From the NCBI GenBank assembly GCA_047638815.1, contig JBLIMR010000055.1:1-16512 (forward strand): DNA of 16,512 nt, given 5' to 3'. Source of the DNA: JAJRRH01 sp047638815 (GTDB lineage Bacteria; Bacteroidota; Bacteroidia; Flavobacteriales_D; JABDKJ01). This document shows, one piece after another, positions 1 to 9,647 of this stretch. The notes beneath the pieces are model-generated. The model saw only the letters and a list, made by a program, of their open reading frames with translations, had not been told where the DNA came from and searched no databases. Numbering within the stretch: the first letter of the stretch is position 1; the number at the start of each line of letters is the position of its first letter. A program made the position numbers and the translations under genes.

Positions 1-3000
1 TGTGAAGCCGAAGGATTTAGTGTTGATATTCCATGGAATGAATTGACGGACAATCAGCGTAAGGTTGTATTGCATGGCAGCGATAAAATCAAAGTGCCAT
101 TCGGAAAGCACAGTATTGAATCGAGGTTGAAGTGGACAGGCATAAAAGCAAAACCACGTGAAGATGGACATTACAAGGGCATGATTCCGATAATGTCTGA
201 TATTCTGAGAAGAGATCGAAATGCCAATATTCTTAAGTATGCACATTCAGTTACCTGTCAAGCTTGCAATGGTACTCGTTTGAATGACGATGCTTTAAGC
301 GTTACAGTTCACGGAAAGTCGATTGCTGAAATAGGACGCTTTGAATTGAATGAAGTCAAATCTTGGATCCAATCAAATACTTGGGGGACCATAGCAAAAG
401 AAATAATCGAAAAGGTTGAATCTCAGGTTGATTTACTGGAAGATTTGGGTCTTGGTCATTTAACGCTAGATCGTCCCTCAAAATCGCTCCGAGCAAGCGA
501 GATCCAACGAATTCGCATAGCCAATCAAATCCTAGTGCCGTTGAGTGACGTGCTTTACGTTTTTGATGAGCCCTCCATAGGTTTGCATCGAGATGAGAAC
601 GAACGTTTGATTTATCATTTTAATGAACTCGTTGAAAAAGGGAATACGGTTATTGTTGTTGAGCACGATCTAGATACAATCAGCAGTGCTGATCATATTA
701 TAGATATTGGCCCGGGTGCAGGAGTCAATGGAGGAGAGCTTGTTTTTAATGGTAAGTTTTCAGATTTCAAGAAGAATAGGTCATTGCAAGATGTTAGTGC
801 AACTTACCGAGCAATTAATAGTGCTAATCATAGCGCGAAAACAACAAAGACATTAGTGGCAGAAAGTAAGTCTGTCCGTCTTAGAGGATGTTACGAAAGA
901 AACCTGAAAAACATTGATGTTGAATTTCAGTTAGGCAAGCTAAATGTGGTTAGTGGAAGATCTGGGGTTGGGAAATCAAGTTTAGTAAAAGGCACTCTAC
1001 TCAGAGCAGTGCAGCAACAGTTGGGGATTGATGTCAATGAACCCGCCAACTTAGTCAGCCATGAAAATCTTGACACCTTCGATAAACTGATTTTTATAGA
1101 TCATTCACCAATAGGAAAGACCCCACGAAGCAATCCTGCCACATATCTGGGGCTGTCAGATCATATTCGGGATATCTATGCAAGTCAGCCCGAATCAAAA
1201 ACAAGAGGATACACCAAATCTCGATTTTCATTTAACAGTAAAGGTGGAAGATGTGAGTCCTGTCAAGGTGCTGGTAAAACGCAAATTGGCATGCACTTTT
1301 TGGGTAATGTAGACCTTGTTTGTGGTACCTGTAACGGTGATCGATTTAATAAAGAAACACTTCAGATAGATTATGAAAAACTCTCAATTGCAGATGTTTA
1401 CAAATTACCCATTGATGAGGCGATGTCTTTTTTTTCAGATCATACTTCGGCTCAGCTCAGCACAAGTACTTCGGCTCAGCTCAGCACAAGTAAAAAGGTG
1501 CTGGAGGGACTTAGAATATTACAAGAAATAGGACTGGGATATTTGACGCTTGGACAATCTTCAACAACACTATCAGGTGGGGAAGCACAGCGGATCAAAA
1601 TTGCAAATCAGCTTCAGAAAAAAGATACTGGAAATACTTTGTATGTGATTATTGAGCCCAGTATTGGATTGCATCATGATGATATTAAGTCGCTGCTCAA
1701 AATGTTTGACCGTATTAAACAGAAAGGCAATACCATTGTTTGTATTGAACAAGATGAAGCGGTAATAGCTTGGAGCGATTGGCATTTAGAACTTGGCCCT
1801 AAAAGTGGAAAGGAGGGAGGCATGATTGTTTACCAAGGGTTTCCTAGAACGGATAATGCCAGAAAGATTGACAAACCAAAAGAGACAAATTCGCTATTTC
1901 AAAATGAGATCATTCTGAACGGTGTTTCAACTCATGGATTAAAAAACATTGATGTACGGATTCCAAAAAACCAGTTAACGGTGGTAACAGGAGTTTCTGG
2001 AAGTGGTAAATCTTCTCTGGTTTATGACACATTGTTTGCGGAAGCCAATGCCCGTTTTGCAGAATCCTTATCAACGTACAACAGAAGTTTCCTTCAACAA
2101 AACAGTGAAGCTGAGATTATAAATTTCTCTGGATTGGGACCGGCCATTGGAATCAACAGAAAGGGAGGGAGTCCTTCGAAGCGATCTACGGTCGGCACAT
2201 TGTCCGGAGTATATGATGCATTTAGATTGTTGTTCTCAAGGATAGCCCAGAATCAAGGGGAAAACTATACGGCTCAACACTTCTCCTTCAATCATCATTT
2301 AGGCGCATGCCCAGTCTGTGAAGGCCTAGGAGTGCAACGTAGATGTGATCCGGATCAAGTGATAGTTTCTCATGGGAAGTCTATTCTGAATGGTGGTGTA
2401 TCGCTGAATAAGGCTGTAGGGTATTATGCAGATGTCAATGGTCAATTTATAGCAACCCTGCAGGAAGTTGCAAAACTACAGCACTGGAATATTGAACTTC
2501 CTTGGAATGAACTGGAAGAGAAAGTAAAGGATGTTATTCTGTACGGAACTGGAGATGCGATTTGGGATGTCACTTGGGAATTTAATACCAAATCGAGAAG
2601 TGGAACACAATCTTTAAGTGTAAAATGGCTTGGATTATGCAATTATATCGATGATGAGTATCAACGAAAACTCCAGAATAAGAACATTAAGAATCTAGAA
2701 GGATTATTGCATGATGTAGTATGTCCAACCTGTCACGGTAGCCGATTGAAATCAGAATTATTAAACACCAAGTTTCTCGGTAAAAACATTCATGAACTCT
2801 CTCAATTCAGTATTGAGTCGAGTTTGATGTTGATTGAGAATATTGACAATAAATTGGATGAGGTAGTTTTTGCAATTACTAAAGTCGTTTTACCGTCTGT
2901 AAAAAAGTCTTTGAAGACTATAGTCGATCTTGGATTGGGATATCTAAATTTGGATAGGGCAGTGACTTCCCTATCAGGCGGTGAACGTCAACGTGTAACG

Positions 3001-4236
3001 CTCACTGGTCAATTGTCAACGCATCTATTTGGCGTTATCTATGTTTTGGATGAACCTACTATAGGATTGGATGGGGAGCAAGTTGACGTTTTATCAAAAG
3101 CATTAAAAACAATTGTAAGCAATGGTAACACTGTAGTTGTTGTTGAGCATGATCCGACCTTTATCCGAAGTGCGGACTACCTAATCGAAATGGGACCAGG
3201 GCCAGGTAAACTTGGTGGTGAGGTGATCTATCAGGGAAAGGTTAGCAATGTCGATAATGCGAAAGAAACGATAACCTACAAGATGTTTCAAGATCAGAGA
3301 TCTTCTCTGGTCAAGACACGGAGGAAAAAAGGGGATGTTTTTGGTGTGAAAGGCGGATCTGCCAATAATCTTAAGGACATTGATGTGAGTTTTTATTCAG
3401 GTCAAATAACAGCAATCGCTGGGGTATCAGGCAGTGGAAAATCAAGTTTGATCAAAGACGTTATGTATGGTTCTTGGTTAAGAAAACGGCCAGTAAATAG
3501 TATTTCAATATATGGTATGGACCAATTTGAGGAAGTATTCCTCATCGACCAGGAAGTGCTTTCACAAAACAGATTAAGTACTCCAGTATCGTACACTGGA
3601 ATTATAGAACAGGTGAAAACAATATTCTCAAAAACTGAATACGCAAAACAAGCTGGGCTGAAGAAGGCCGATTTCTCTTATCAGAGTAAGAACGGAAAGT
3701 GTGGGACTTGTGGAGGGCATGGGAAACTAAAAACAAGCATGGATTTCATGAGTGATATATGGCTTACCTGTGATACATGTAATGGTTTGCGCTACAATAA
3801 AAATGTTCTGGCATGTAAACTCAACGATTGCTCCATTGGAGATGTATTACGCATGACCGTGCAAGAGGCGATGGAATTTTTCGATCCTGGAGCCATATTA
3901 GAAAAATTGGAAATGCTAAAGCGAGTAGGTGTGGGGCATTTACTTTTAGGTCAAGCTGGTAATACTTTATCTGGTGGAGAAGCGCAACGTTTGAAGCTGG
4001 CCAAGTCCATGATGGAGAAACGAAAAGGAGCTACTTTATACCTATTCGATGAACCTAGTACGGGACTTCATTATTTTGATATTCTGCCTTTAATTGCTGT
4101 CTTCCAATCCTTAGTTGACTTGGGTGATACGGTGATGTTTATTGAGCATAATAGCACTTTGATTGAAGCTGCTGATCAGGTTATTACTTTGGGTCCCGGG
4201 AGTGGCGAGAATGGGGGAGAGGTGATTAGTATTTAG
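1..4236 (+). CDS. uvrA: Tandem double UvrA-family ABC ATPase (5'-partial)
   Basis: The frame is open from base 1, so the gene begins left of the window; 1411 codons are visible, while ordinary UvrA is about 940 aa. UvrA is the DNA-damage sensor of nucleotide excision repair, a cytoplasmic dimer with two ABC ATPase modules per chain. Here four modules lie in one chain. Unit 1 is visible from mid-module I: signature LRASEIQR (487-510) instead of LSGGExQR, Walker B DE at 565 and His loop at 664. Its module II has a Walker A (955-981), zinc Cys pairs (1252-1263, 1321-1332) and LSGGEAQR (1570-1593), but Walker B Asp is Ile (1651) and the His loop is Gln (1750). Unit 2 has consensus motifs throughout: Walker A 1990-2016 and 3421-3447, LSGGE 2971 and 3967, DE 3049 and 4048, His 3148 and 4147, and Cys pairs 2308, 2722, 3700 and 3769. 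Chlamydial UvrA is a known doubled precedent. Whether it acts in repair or is a UvrA2-like paralogue is open. Confidence 0.93.
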   Translation, partial: CEAEGFSVDIPWNELTDNQRKVVLHGSDKIKVPFGKHSIESRLKWTGIKAKPREDGHYKGMIPIMSDILRRDRNANILKYAHSVTCQACNGTRLNDDALSVTVHGKSIAEIGRFELNEVKSWIQSNTWGTIAKEIIEKVESQVDLLEDLGLGHLTLDRPSKSLRASEIQRIRIANQILVPLSDVLYVFDEPSIGLHRDENERLIYHFNELVEKGNTVIVVEHDLDTISSADHIIDIGPGAGVNGGELVFNGKFSDFKKNRSLQDVSATYRAINSANHSAKTTKTLVAESKSVRLRGCYERNLKNIDVEFQLGKLNVVSGRSGVGKSSLVKGTLLRAVQQQLGIDVNEPANLVSHENLDTFDKLIFIDHSPIGKTPRSNPATYLGLSDHIRDIYASQPESKTRGYTKSRFSFNSKGGRCESCQGAGKTQIGMHFLGNVDLVCGTCNGDRFNKETLQIDYEKLSIADVYKLPIDEAMSFFSDHTSAQLSTSTSAQLSTSKKVLEGLRILQEIGLGYLTLGQSSTTLSGGEAQRIKIANQLQKKDTGNTLYVIIEPSIGLHHDDIKSLLKMFDRIKQKGNTIVCIEQDEAVIAWSDWHLELGPKSGKEGGMIVYQGFPRTDNARKIDKPKETNSLFQNEIILNGVSTHGLKNIDVRIPKNQLTVVTGVSGSGKSSLVYDTLFAEANARFAESLSTYNRSFLQQNSEAEIINFSGLGPAIGINRKGGSPSKRSTVGTLSGVYDAFRLLFSRIAQNQGENYTAQHFSFNHHLGACPVCEGLGVQRRCDPDQVIVSHGKSILNGGVSLNKAVGYYADVNGQFIATLQEVAKLQHWNIELPWNELEEKVKDVILYGTGDAIWDVTWEFNTKSRSGTQSLSVKWLGLCNYIDDEYQRKLQNKNIKNLEGLLHDVVCPTCHGSRLKSELLNTKFLGKNIHELSQFSIESSLMLIENIDNKLDEVVFAITKVVLPSVKKSLKTIVDLGLGYLNLDRAVTSLSGGERQRVTLTGQLSTHLFGVIYVLDEPTIGLDGEQVDVLSKALKTIVSNGNTVVVVEHDPTFIRSADYLIEMGPGPGKLGGEVIYQGKVSNVDNAKETITYKMFQDQRSSLVKTRRKKGDVFGVKGGSANNLKDIDVSFYSGQITAIAGVSGSGKSSLIKDVMYGSWLRKRPVNSISIYGMDQFEEVFLIDQEVLSQNRLSTPVSYTGIIEQVKTIFSKTEYAKQAGLKKADFSYQSKNGKCGTCGGHGKLKTSMDFMSDIWLTCDTCNGLRYNKNVLACKLNDCSIGDVLRMTVQEAMEFFDPGAILEKLEMLKRVGVGHLLLGQAGNTLSGGEAQRLKLAKSMMEKRKGATLYLFDEPSTGLHYFDILPLIAVFQSLVDLGDTVMFIEHNSTLIEAADQVITLGPGSGENGGEVISI
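1444..1491 (+). repeat. Two perfect 24-bp tandem repeats inside uvrA
   Basis: The 24-bp unit beginning ACTTCGGCTCAGCTCAGCAC occurs twice without a mismatch (1444-1467 and 1468-1491). It is in frame and adds the octapeptide TSAQLSTS twice, between the second zinc Cys pair and the LSGGE signature of module II in UvrA unit 1. The start of the unit resembles the REP-like sequence at 11068-11082 (ACTTCGACAAGCTCA), so a REP fragment captured into coding sequence is a plausible origin. That origin is inferred; the repeat itself is seen directly. Confidence 0.9.
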
Positions 4237-4246
4237 ATTTATTATA

Positions 4247-6757
4247 TTAAGTCTTAATAATCTTTTTAGCAAAATATACGACTCCATTTTCACCGATGCC
4301 ATTGATGATGTACAAACCTTTTGGTAAATCACTTGTGGCAATTCTGACGTTGGAATTTCTTAAATCTGCAGATTGTTCATAAACGAGTTGTCCTAATGAG
4401 TTCATGATATTCACTTGAACTAAATCGCATTCACACTCAATATTTAAGACATCGCTGACGGGGTTCGGGTAGTAACTTATATTTACCTCCGACACTTCTT
4501 CGATAGATAGTGGATTCGGCTCAAGGGTTGACCAGTATGAAGCCCAAGGCCTGGCTTGTTTAATTATCAATTGATCATCACTCGTAATTTTATACTCGAT
4601 ATCCATAGCAAATTCATCTATGCCAACGGCATCATACAAGATCGCGAATTCGTCATGAATAACGCTTAAATAATCTCTCATCTCATCAATATATACTTCT
4701 TCCATAATTAGCACATCTTCAGGAACCAAACTGGAGTTTCGTATAACCACATAGTCATCATCCGTAACAGGCACTATATCCATTAAAATTTCTTCAGGTA
4801 TTGAATAATCTTCAGGGTTTGTAACCAAGTCTTCTCCTAATTGGGTATTTAAATAAAAGGTATTGTCTGTCTGATATATAGGGTCTGTACTGACACCAAC
4901 ACCGTTTGCCTTTTCATCGGTAAAATTAGGATGACACAATACGCCCATGGATGCAATAAACTGATCCACTCTATAGAAATCTCTTTCATCATAAGCTCTG
5001 AAATTCCACATGCCTGCATACACCTGTTTAACGGATTTAGAGATATGGCCTTCAATCGGGTGATGGGTTTTCGAAGTGTATAAACCTGCACCACTAAAGC
5101 CAGGTAAATCTTCATTGTTAGAGGTAGATCGACATCGAACGGATGAACCTGCTGGGAATGAGTCATGCAAATCTTGCAAATCATCCAACATCCATTGAGG
5201 CATGTCACCGTCCTTTATGGCATCTCTAAAATCTCCGAGCATTTGAATTCGAGTGTTTAAATCAGTTTGGAAAAGTTCGTTCTCCATTATTGACTCAATT
5301 TCAGTAAAAAAATCATTGTACGCCATAAACTCTTGATAATAGTAAAAAGGAATACCAAATCCATCTGGTATTGTCCCATCAGGAAAACCGAAAGTTCTCA
5401 TTGTGGCCAAGTTGGCGCATTTGGCACCGAAACCATCAGACATTTCAAAGTCGATTTGGTCCAATGGCAAGATGGAAGTATAGTCCAAATTGAGTATTGG
5501 AATTTGCGGATCATCTGGACGTAAATCTTCAAACCAATCATTAACTTCTTCAAGTGTTGCAGGTTCTATGAAAAAGGTTCCCTGTTCTACGGTGAAGTGA
5601 ATGTAAGTATTAAGTAAATCAGCGACAGAATCAATCAATAATGGATCGCGAATAAAGGCATTGGGCACATTGTCTTGAATGGCCCTTAGATTAACGTGTG
5701 ACAATGGCGTTTGAATAAAAGAAGTCATTATACCACCAACACGAGGCAATGAATTCGGAATGGTTTCATACAAGACTATATCTTTTGAGCCTGGCGTTTC
5801 GCTTAAATCCATTAATCGGAAAAAGCCATAACCTTCCGCGATATTTAAAGCCAAGTAATCTATGTCAGCGAATATCTCCGATTGAAAAAGTATTGGAATT
5901 CGAGACTCGTCATAAAGGTCTTCATCCTGAGCAAACTCACTTTCATTTTCTGTCGTAACAAAAAATGATAAATTATTTTTAAGAAAAGGCATATTCGCAG
6001 CGATGAGCTCATGCACATTTTGTGTAATATCAAAATCCTTTAAGTCTCCGAAAGTATAATTCCAGGCAAATAATCCCAACGTCCCATTATTCGAAACCAC
6101 GCTAGGGTAATAAACTATTTCTCCTTTCACGACATTATCTGTATCCCAAACATCTACACCTATCGTATTTCCAAATGATTGATGTGTGGAATGGGTTACC
6201 GTATTTACGATATATAATTTCGACTCAGGGGTGTCATAATCGACAATCACAAATTTCGCAAACTCTTGGTCATCTAAAAAATCGGCCCATGAAACGGTAA
6301 TCTCATCTATCGAGAGTTCTTTGAACTGCAACATGTCTTTTGCTATCGTTGAACCATTGTTGAAATTGATTGCTGCTGCGTTATTAACTGGACTCGTGGT
6401 CTGAATGTTATCGGCAAACTCAGTAATGTCGTCAATGCCATCTCCATCTGTATCCTCAGGATCAGCAATTGGATATTCCATAACCTGATAATGGTGTTCT
6501 GGGTAAGCTTCTAGCGATTCAGAGATTATTGTCGTGCCTTCTTCCCCCATGGTCATAGAACTATGTACTTCGTACAAGGGGTCGCTTGAATCGTGTCTAA
6601 CATTAAGAATGTAGTAATTGCTTTCAGAAGAAGCGACCTCCAATTGAACCACACCATTAACATCCGTTGAATAGTTAATAATAGGAACTTCCTGGCTATA
6701 CGTGGATAAATGAAGAGAGATTAAAGCTAAAGTAAATAATGTTTTGAGCGTATTCAT
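4247..6757 (-). CDS. Secreted PEP/pyruvate-binding (PPDK_N-like) protein with T9SS sorting domain
   Basis: 836 aa. Residues 1-21 are a signal peptide ending TYS, with QE following. A calcium-type acidic motif DTDGDGIDD lies at about 103-111. Around 340-371 there is a GG-x-LSHVNLRA segment with His354, resembling the swivelling phosphohistidine domain of PEP-utilising enzymes. Residues about 443-740 match the ATP-grasp-like N-terminal domain of PEP synthase and pyruvate phosphate dikinase: FGAKCANLATM, then SVRCRSTSNNEDLPGFSGAG (539-558) and IIKQARPW near 737. Residues about 762-836 (YPNPVSDVLNI to KKIIKT) are a type IX secretion C-terminal sorting domain, so the protein should be exported and processed at the cell surface. 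The His and ATP-binding parts are in reversed order relative to PPDK. The reaction is unknown, and extracellular use of a nucleotide is unexpected. The gene converges on uvrA with a 10-bp gap; its own promoter was not recognised in the 286-bp upstream spacer. Confidence 0.88.
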   Translation of the reverse strand: MNTLKTLFTLALISLHLSTYSQEVPIINYSTDVNGVVQLEVASSESNYYILNVRHDSSDPLYEVHSSMTMGEEGTTIISESLEAYPEHHYQVMEYPIADPEDTDGDGIDDITEFADNIQTTSPVNNAAAINFNNGSTIAKDMLQFKELSIDEITVSWADFLDDQEFAKFVIVDYDTPESKLYIVNTVTHSTHQSFGNTIGVDVWDTDNVVKGEIVYYPSVVSNNGTLGLFAWNYTFGDLKDFDITQNVHELIAANMPFLKNNLSFFVTTENESEFAQDEDLYDESRIPILFQSEIFADIDYLALNIAEGYGFFRLMDLSETPGSKDIVLYETIPNSLPRVGGIMTSFIQTPLSHVNLRAIQDNVPNAFIRDPLLIDSVADLLNTYIHFTVEQGTFFIEPATLEEVNDWFEDLRPDDPQIPILNLDYTSILPLDQIDFEMSDGFGAKCANLATMRTFGFPDGTIPDGFGIPFYYYQEFMAYNDFFTEIESIMENELFQTDLNTRIQMLGDFRDAIKDGDMPQWMLDDLQDLHDSFPAGSSVRCRSTSNNEDLPGFSGAGLYTSKTHHPIEGHISKSVKQVYAGMWNFRAYDERDFYRVDQFIASMGVLCHPNFTDEKANGVGVSTDPIYQTDNTFYLNTQLGEDLVTNPEDYSIPEEILMDIVPVTDDDYVVIRNSSLVPEDVLIMEEVYIDEMRDYLSVIHDEFAILYDAVGIDEFAMDIEYKITSDDQLIIKQARPWASYWSTLEPNPLSIEEVSEVNISYYPNPVSDVLNIECECDLVQVNIMNSLGQLVYEQSADLRNSNVRIATSDLPKGLYIINGIGENGVVYFAKKIIKT

Positions 6758-7043
6758 AAATATCGTGTTGGTTGTTATTCGTTTAAATAAAAAATGCTAT
6801 TAATCCTTTATTAAACAAAAATGAACTTTTATGGGTAAAGGCCATAAATTTAAATGTCCCTGATCAATTTATTTTTAAAGTTAAAGATTAAATCGAGTAT
6901 TTCTGAAAATCCACCATGATTATGCCAGACTCCATAAGAAACATTCTTACCTAGTTTGGATTCTTATTTGAATCTTGAAACTTCTTAAGTTAGAGATAAT
7001 CAATGATTTGGCTGTTGCCGGTATGTACTAACTACAAAAGCCA

Positions 7044-9158
7044 TCACACATTTTTCATACTAAGCTGAATCCGTTTTCTCTCCAAATCAACATCCAAAAT
7101 AGTAACGGTTACTTCTTGGTCTAGACTCAACACTTCAGAAGGATCTGAAATGTATCGATCTGCGATTTGTGAAGTGTGAATCAGTCCATTTTCTTTAATG
7201 CCAATGTCCACGAAGGCACCGAATTTTGTGAGGTTAGTGACCTTTCCTTGCAGTTTCATGTTTGCCCTCAAGTCCTTAATTGTTTTTATGGTGTCATCAA
7301 AGATCACTGGCTTGGCAGCACCTCGAGGATCTAATCCAGGCTTATCGAGTTCTTTGATAATATCTGATAAAGTGGGTAGTCCAAACTGAGCAGTAACAAA
7401 ATCCTTGAGGGCTATATTTTGAGTCAAACTTTCCTCACCAATTATGTTTGTTATATTTTGTTTTAACGACAGCGCCATTTGTTTAACCACAGCATAACTT
7501 TCTGGGTGAACGCCAGAACTGTCTAATGGATTACTTCCTCCTTTTATCCTTAAGAATCCAGCACTTTGTTCATAGGCTTTGTTACCAAGTCCTTTTACTT
7601 TTAGCAACTCCTTTCTGGATGTGAACCGTCCGTTTTGATCTCTATGGTCGATAATATTCTGAGCAAGTTTGGGACCAATTCCTGCAACGTGCTGAAGTAA
7701 ATGTTTACTGGCGGTGTTGAGGTTTACGCCAACTTTATTTACAGCAAAGCTCACAGTGTTTTCCAAACTACTTTTTAGCTTGTCCTGAGCAACATCATGC
7801 TGATATTGACCAACACCTATGCTCTTAGCATCTATTTTAACCAATTCGGCCAATGGATCAATCAATCTCCTGCCAATGGAAATAGCACCTCTTACCGTGA
7901 GGTCAAGATCTGGAAATTCTTCTCTACCAATTTCGGAAGCCGAATAAATGGATGCGCCTGACTCGCTGACCAGATAAACTTCTACTGAGGTGTGTTTAGG
8001 AAGCAGTTCATTAATGAATTGATTTGTTTCTCTACCGGCAGTAGCATTACCAATCGCTATGGCCTCAATATTATACTTGTTGATCAAGTCTAAAACCTTC
8101 TTCTTGGCTTCATCGGCTTTGTTGACTGGGGGATGAGGGAATATGGTCGTGTGATGCTCAACATTAGTTTTCTCGTCAAGACAAACCAATTTGCATCCGG
8201 TTCTGAATCCTGGATCCAGGGCCATTATTTTTTTAGCACCCAATGGAGAAGCCATAAGTAGTTGGCCCAGGTTTTTGGAGAAAATCGCAATGGCTTCTTG
8301 ATCTGCTTTTTCTTTAGCATCTCCTCTTAATTCGGTTTCTATACTTGGAGCAATGAGTCGTTTGAATGAATCCTTAACGGCATCCTTAATTTGATTGGCA
8401 GCCTCACCTTTAGATTTTACAAATTGATGATTCAGCTTTTCTAGTGCATAGTCGATATCTATAATAACTTTCACTTTTAGAAAGCCTTCTTTTTCTGCCC
8501 TTGCAATAGCCAAGTATCGATGACTTGGAATGCGTTTTAAGGGCTGGCTAAAATCAAAGTAGTCTTTGTATTTTATCGCTTCACCTTCTTTTTTCTTAAT
8601 GACCTTGGACGTCAATGCTGCACTGCGATGATATATGCGCCTGACAGTATTTCTGGCATAAGCGCTTTCACTGACCCATTCCGCAATAATGTCTCGAGCA
8701 CCATGAAGTGCATCTTCATGACTGAGACCATTTTTCGCAAATCGTTGGGCTTGATGATTGATGTCGTTTTGACGTTGTGCCATGATGATTTTAGCGAGAG
8801 GTTCAAGGCCTAAGGATATGGCTTTAGATGCTCTTGTGACTCGCTTAGGCTTGTATGGAAGATATAAGTCCTCTAGTTCTTTTGGATCGAAGCAGCTGGC
8901 AATTTTTTCACGAAAAGCAGAGTCAGTGTGATTAAGTTCATCGAGTCGCGCTATGATGACTTCTTTTCTTTTGACCAGTTCAGCTAGCTTTTTATTTTCG
9001 AGATCTATTCGTTCAATATCTACCTCGTTTAAGCCACCCGTAACCTCTTTTCTATAGCGAGCGATGAATGGAATAGTAGCCCCACCATCCAGTAAGTTTA
9101 ATACAGCTGATACCTGGTTAGTGGGGAGTGATAGACGAGAGGATATGAGTGATTTCAA
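7044..9158 (-). CDS. tex: Tex family RNA-binding transcription accessory protein
   Basis: 704 aa, somewhat shorter than E. coli (about 773) because the C-terminal extension after S1 is absent. The N-terminal helical region has the hallmark IPFIARYRKEVTGGLNE (29-45) and LEDLYLPYKPKR (95-106). A YqgF/RuvC-like fold spans about 308-440 (MALDPGFRTGCK at 312-323), tandem helix-hairpin-helix motifs about 485-540 (VAGIGPKLAQNII, VKGLGNKAYEQ), and an S1 RNA-binding domain 635-703 (GKVTNLTKFGAFVDIG). Tex binds nucleic acids in the cytoplasm and is linked to transcription and RNA handling; its exact role is unsettled even in model organisms. The start at 9158 gives the canonical N-terminus. It is transcribed in the same direction as the secreted gene downstream but separated by 286 bp, so an operon is not evident. 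Confidence 0.96.
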   Translation of the reverse strand: MKSLISSRLSLPTNQVSAVLNLLDGGATIPFIARYRKEVTGGLNEVDIERIDLENKKLAELVKRKEVIIARLDELNHTDSAFREKIASCFDPKELEDLYLPYKPKRVTRASKAISLGLEPLAKIIMAQRQNDINHQAQRFAKNGLSHEDALHGARDIIAEWVSESAYARNTVRRIYHRSAALTSKVIKKKEGEAIKYKDYFDFSQPLKRIPSHRYLAIARAEKEGFLKVKVIIDIDYALEKLNHQFVKSKGEAANQIKDAVKDSFKRLIAPSIETELRGDAKEKADQEAIAIFSKNLGQLLMASPLGAKKIMALDPGFRTGCKLVCLDEKTNVEHHTTIFPHPPVNKADEAKKKVLDLINKYNIEAIAIGNATAGRETNQFINELLPKHTSVEVYLVSESGASIYSASEIGREEFPDLDLTVRGAISIGRRLIDPLAELVKIDAKSIGVGQYQHDVAQDKLKSSLENTVSFAVNKVGVNLNTASKHLLQHVAGIGPKLAQNIIDHRDQNGRFTSRKELLKVKGLGNKAYEQSAGFLRIKGGSNPLDSSGVHPESYAVVKQMALSLKQNITNIIGEESLTQNIALKDFVTAQFGLPTLSDIIKELDKPGLDPRGAAKPVIFDDTIKTIKDLRANMKLQGKVTNLTKFGAFVDIGIKENGLIHTSQIADRYISDPSEVLSLDQEVTVTILDVDLERKRIQLSMKNV

Positions 9159-9280
9159 AATAGAACGATGATGAATGTTGCGAGGACGAATTTAGGGGTT
9201 CGGAAGGACATTCGTAAATGTGTTTTGGCTATACCGTTTAGATGCATTTTATTATAATCCATTCACTAGGTCACTTTAAT

Positions 9281-9625
9281 CTATAACCCTTGCGAAAATG
9301 CCATAAGAACAAACAGAAGTAGCATCCATAGAATCCCATGGGCCCTTTTAATCGAAGAAAAGGGTAACTTTTCTCTATCAACATATTCGGATGTCAGCAA
9401 TTGTTTCGGTTGTATCAGAACGTCTGTATCAATCATTATCGTCTCCTCGGAATTCGATTCTCCTTCTGAATCCAAGTGGATTCCCTTACCGCTCATTTTT
9501 CTATAAGCAATTATAGCAACCGCTATCACAATAGAAATGAATATTAATCCTTCATCTAGGTTTAAATGACCAAAAGGTCCTATTGGTTCATGAAATTGTC
9601 CGCTTGTTAATGTAAGTACAGTCAT
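9281..9625 (-). CDS. Small two-helix membrane protein, unknown function
   Basis: 114 aa. There is one hydrophobic helix at about 27-42 (LIFISIVIAVAIIAYR), a polar and acidic loop, and a second helix at the C-terminus (about 97-113, ILWMLLLFVLMAFSQGL). No family is recognised. The composition, with membrane helices flanking a charged loop, looks like a real protein rather than a chance frame. The ATG lies 26 bases after the end of the attC-like palindrome 9648-9748 on the same strand, which is the position expected for a cassette gene. No closing attC-like site was found after its stop, so its cassette status is uncertain. Confidence 0.6.
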   Translation of the reverse strand: MTVLTLTSGQFHEPIGPFGHLNLDEGLIFISIVIAVAIIAYRKMSGKGIHLDSEGESNSEETIMIDTDVLIQPKQLLTSEYVDREKLPFSSIKRAHGILWMLLLFVLMAFSQGL

Positions 9626-9647
9626 TTTTTAAGTGTTTTATGTTTCA

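Noticed and set aside
4245..4259. Palindrome TATTAAGTCTTAATA between uvrA and the secreted gene as a bidirectional terminator
   Set aside because: It is pure A-T apart from the centre and overlaps the stop codon of the secreted gene; the hairpin is too weak.
6828..6848. Possible terminator TTTATGG-N7-CCATAAA after tex
   Set aside because: The stem is only 7 bp and mostly A-T, about 200 bp beyond the tex stop, and has no proper T run.
8612..8813. Short frames on both strands inside tex
   Set aside because: They are antisense or out-of-frame shadows of a clearly conserved gene.
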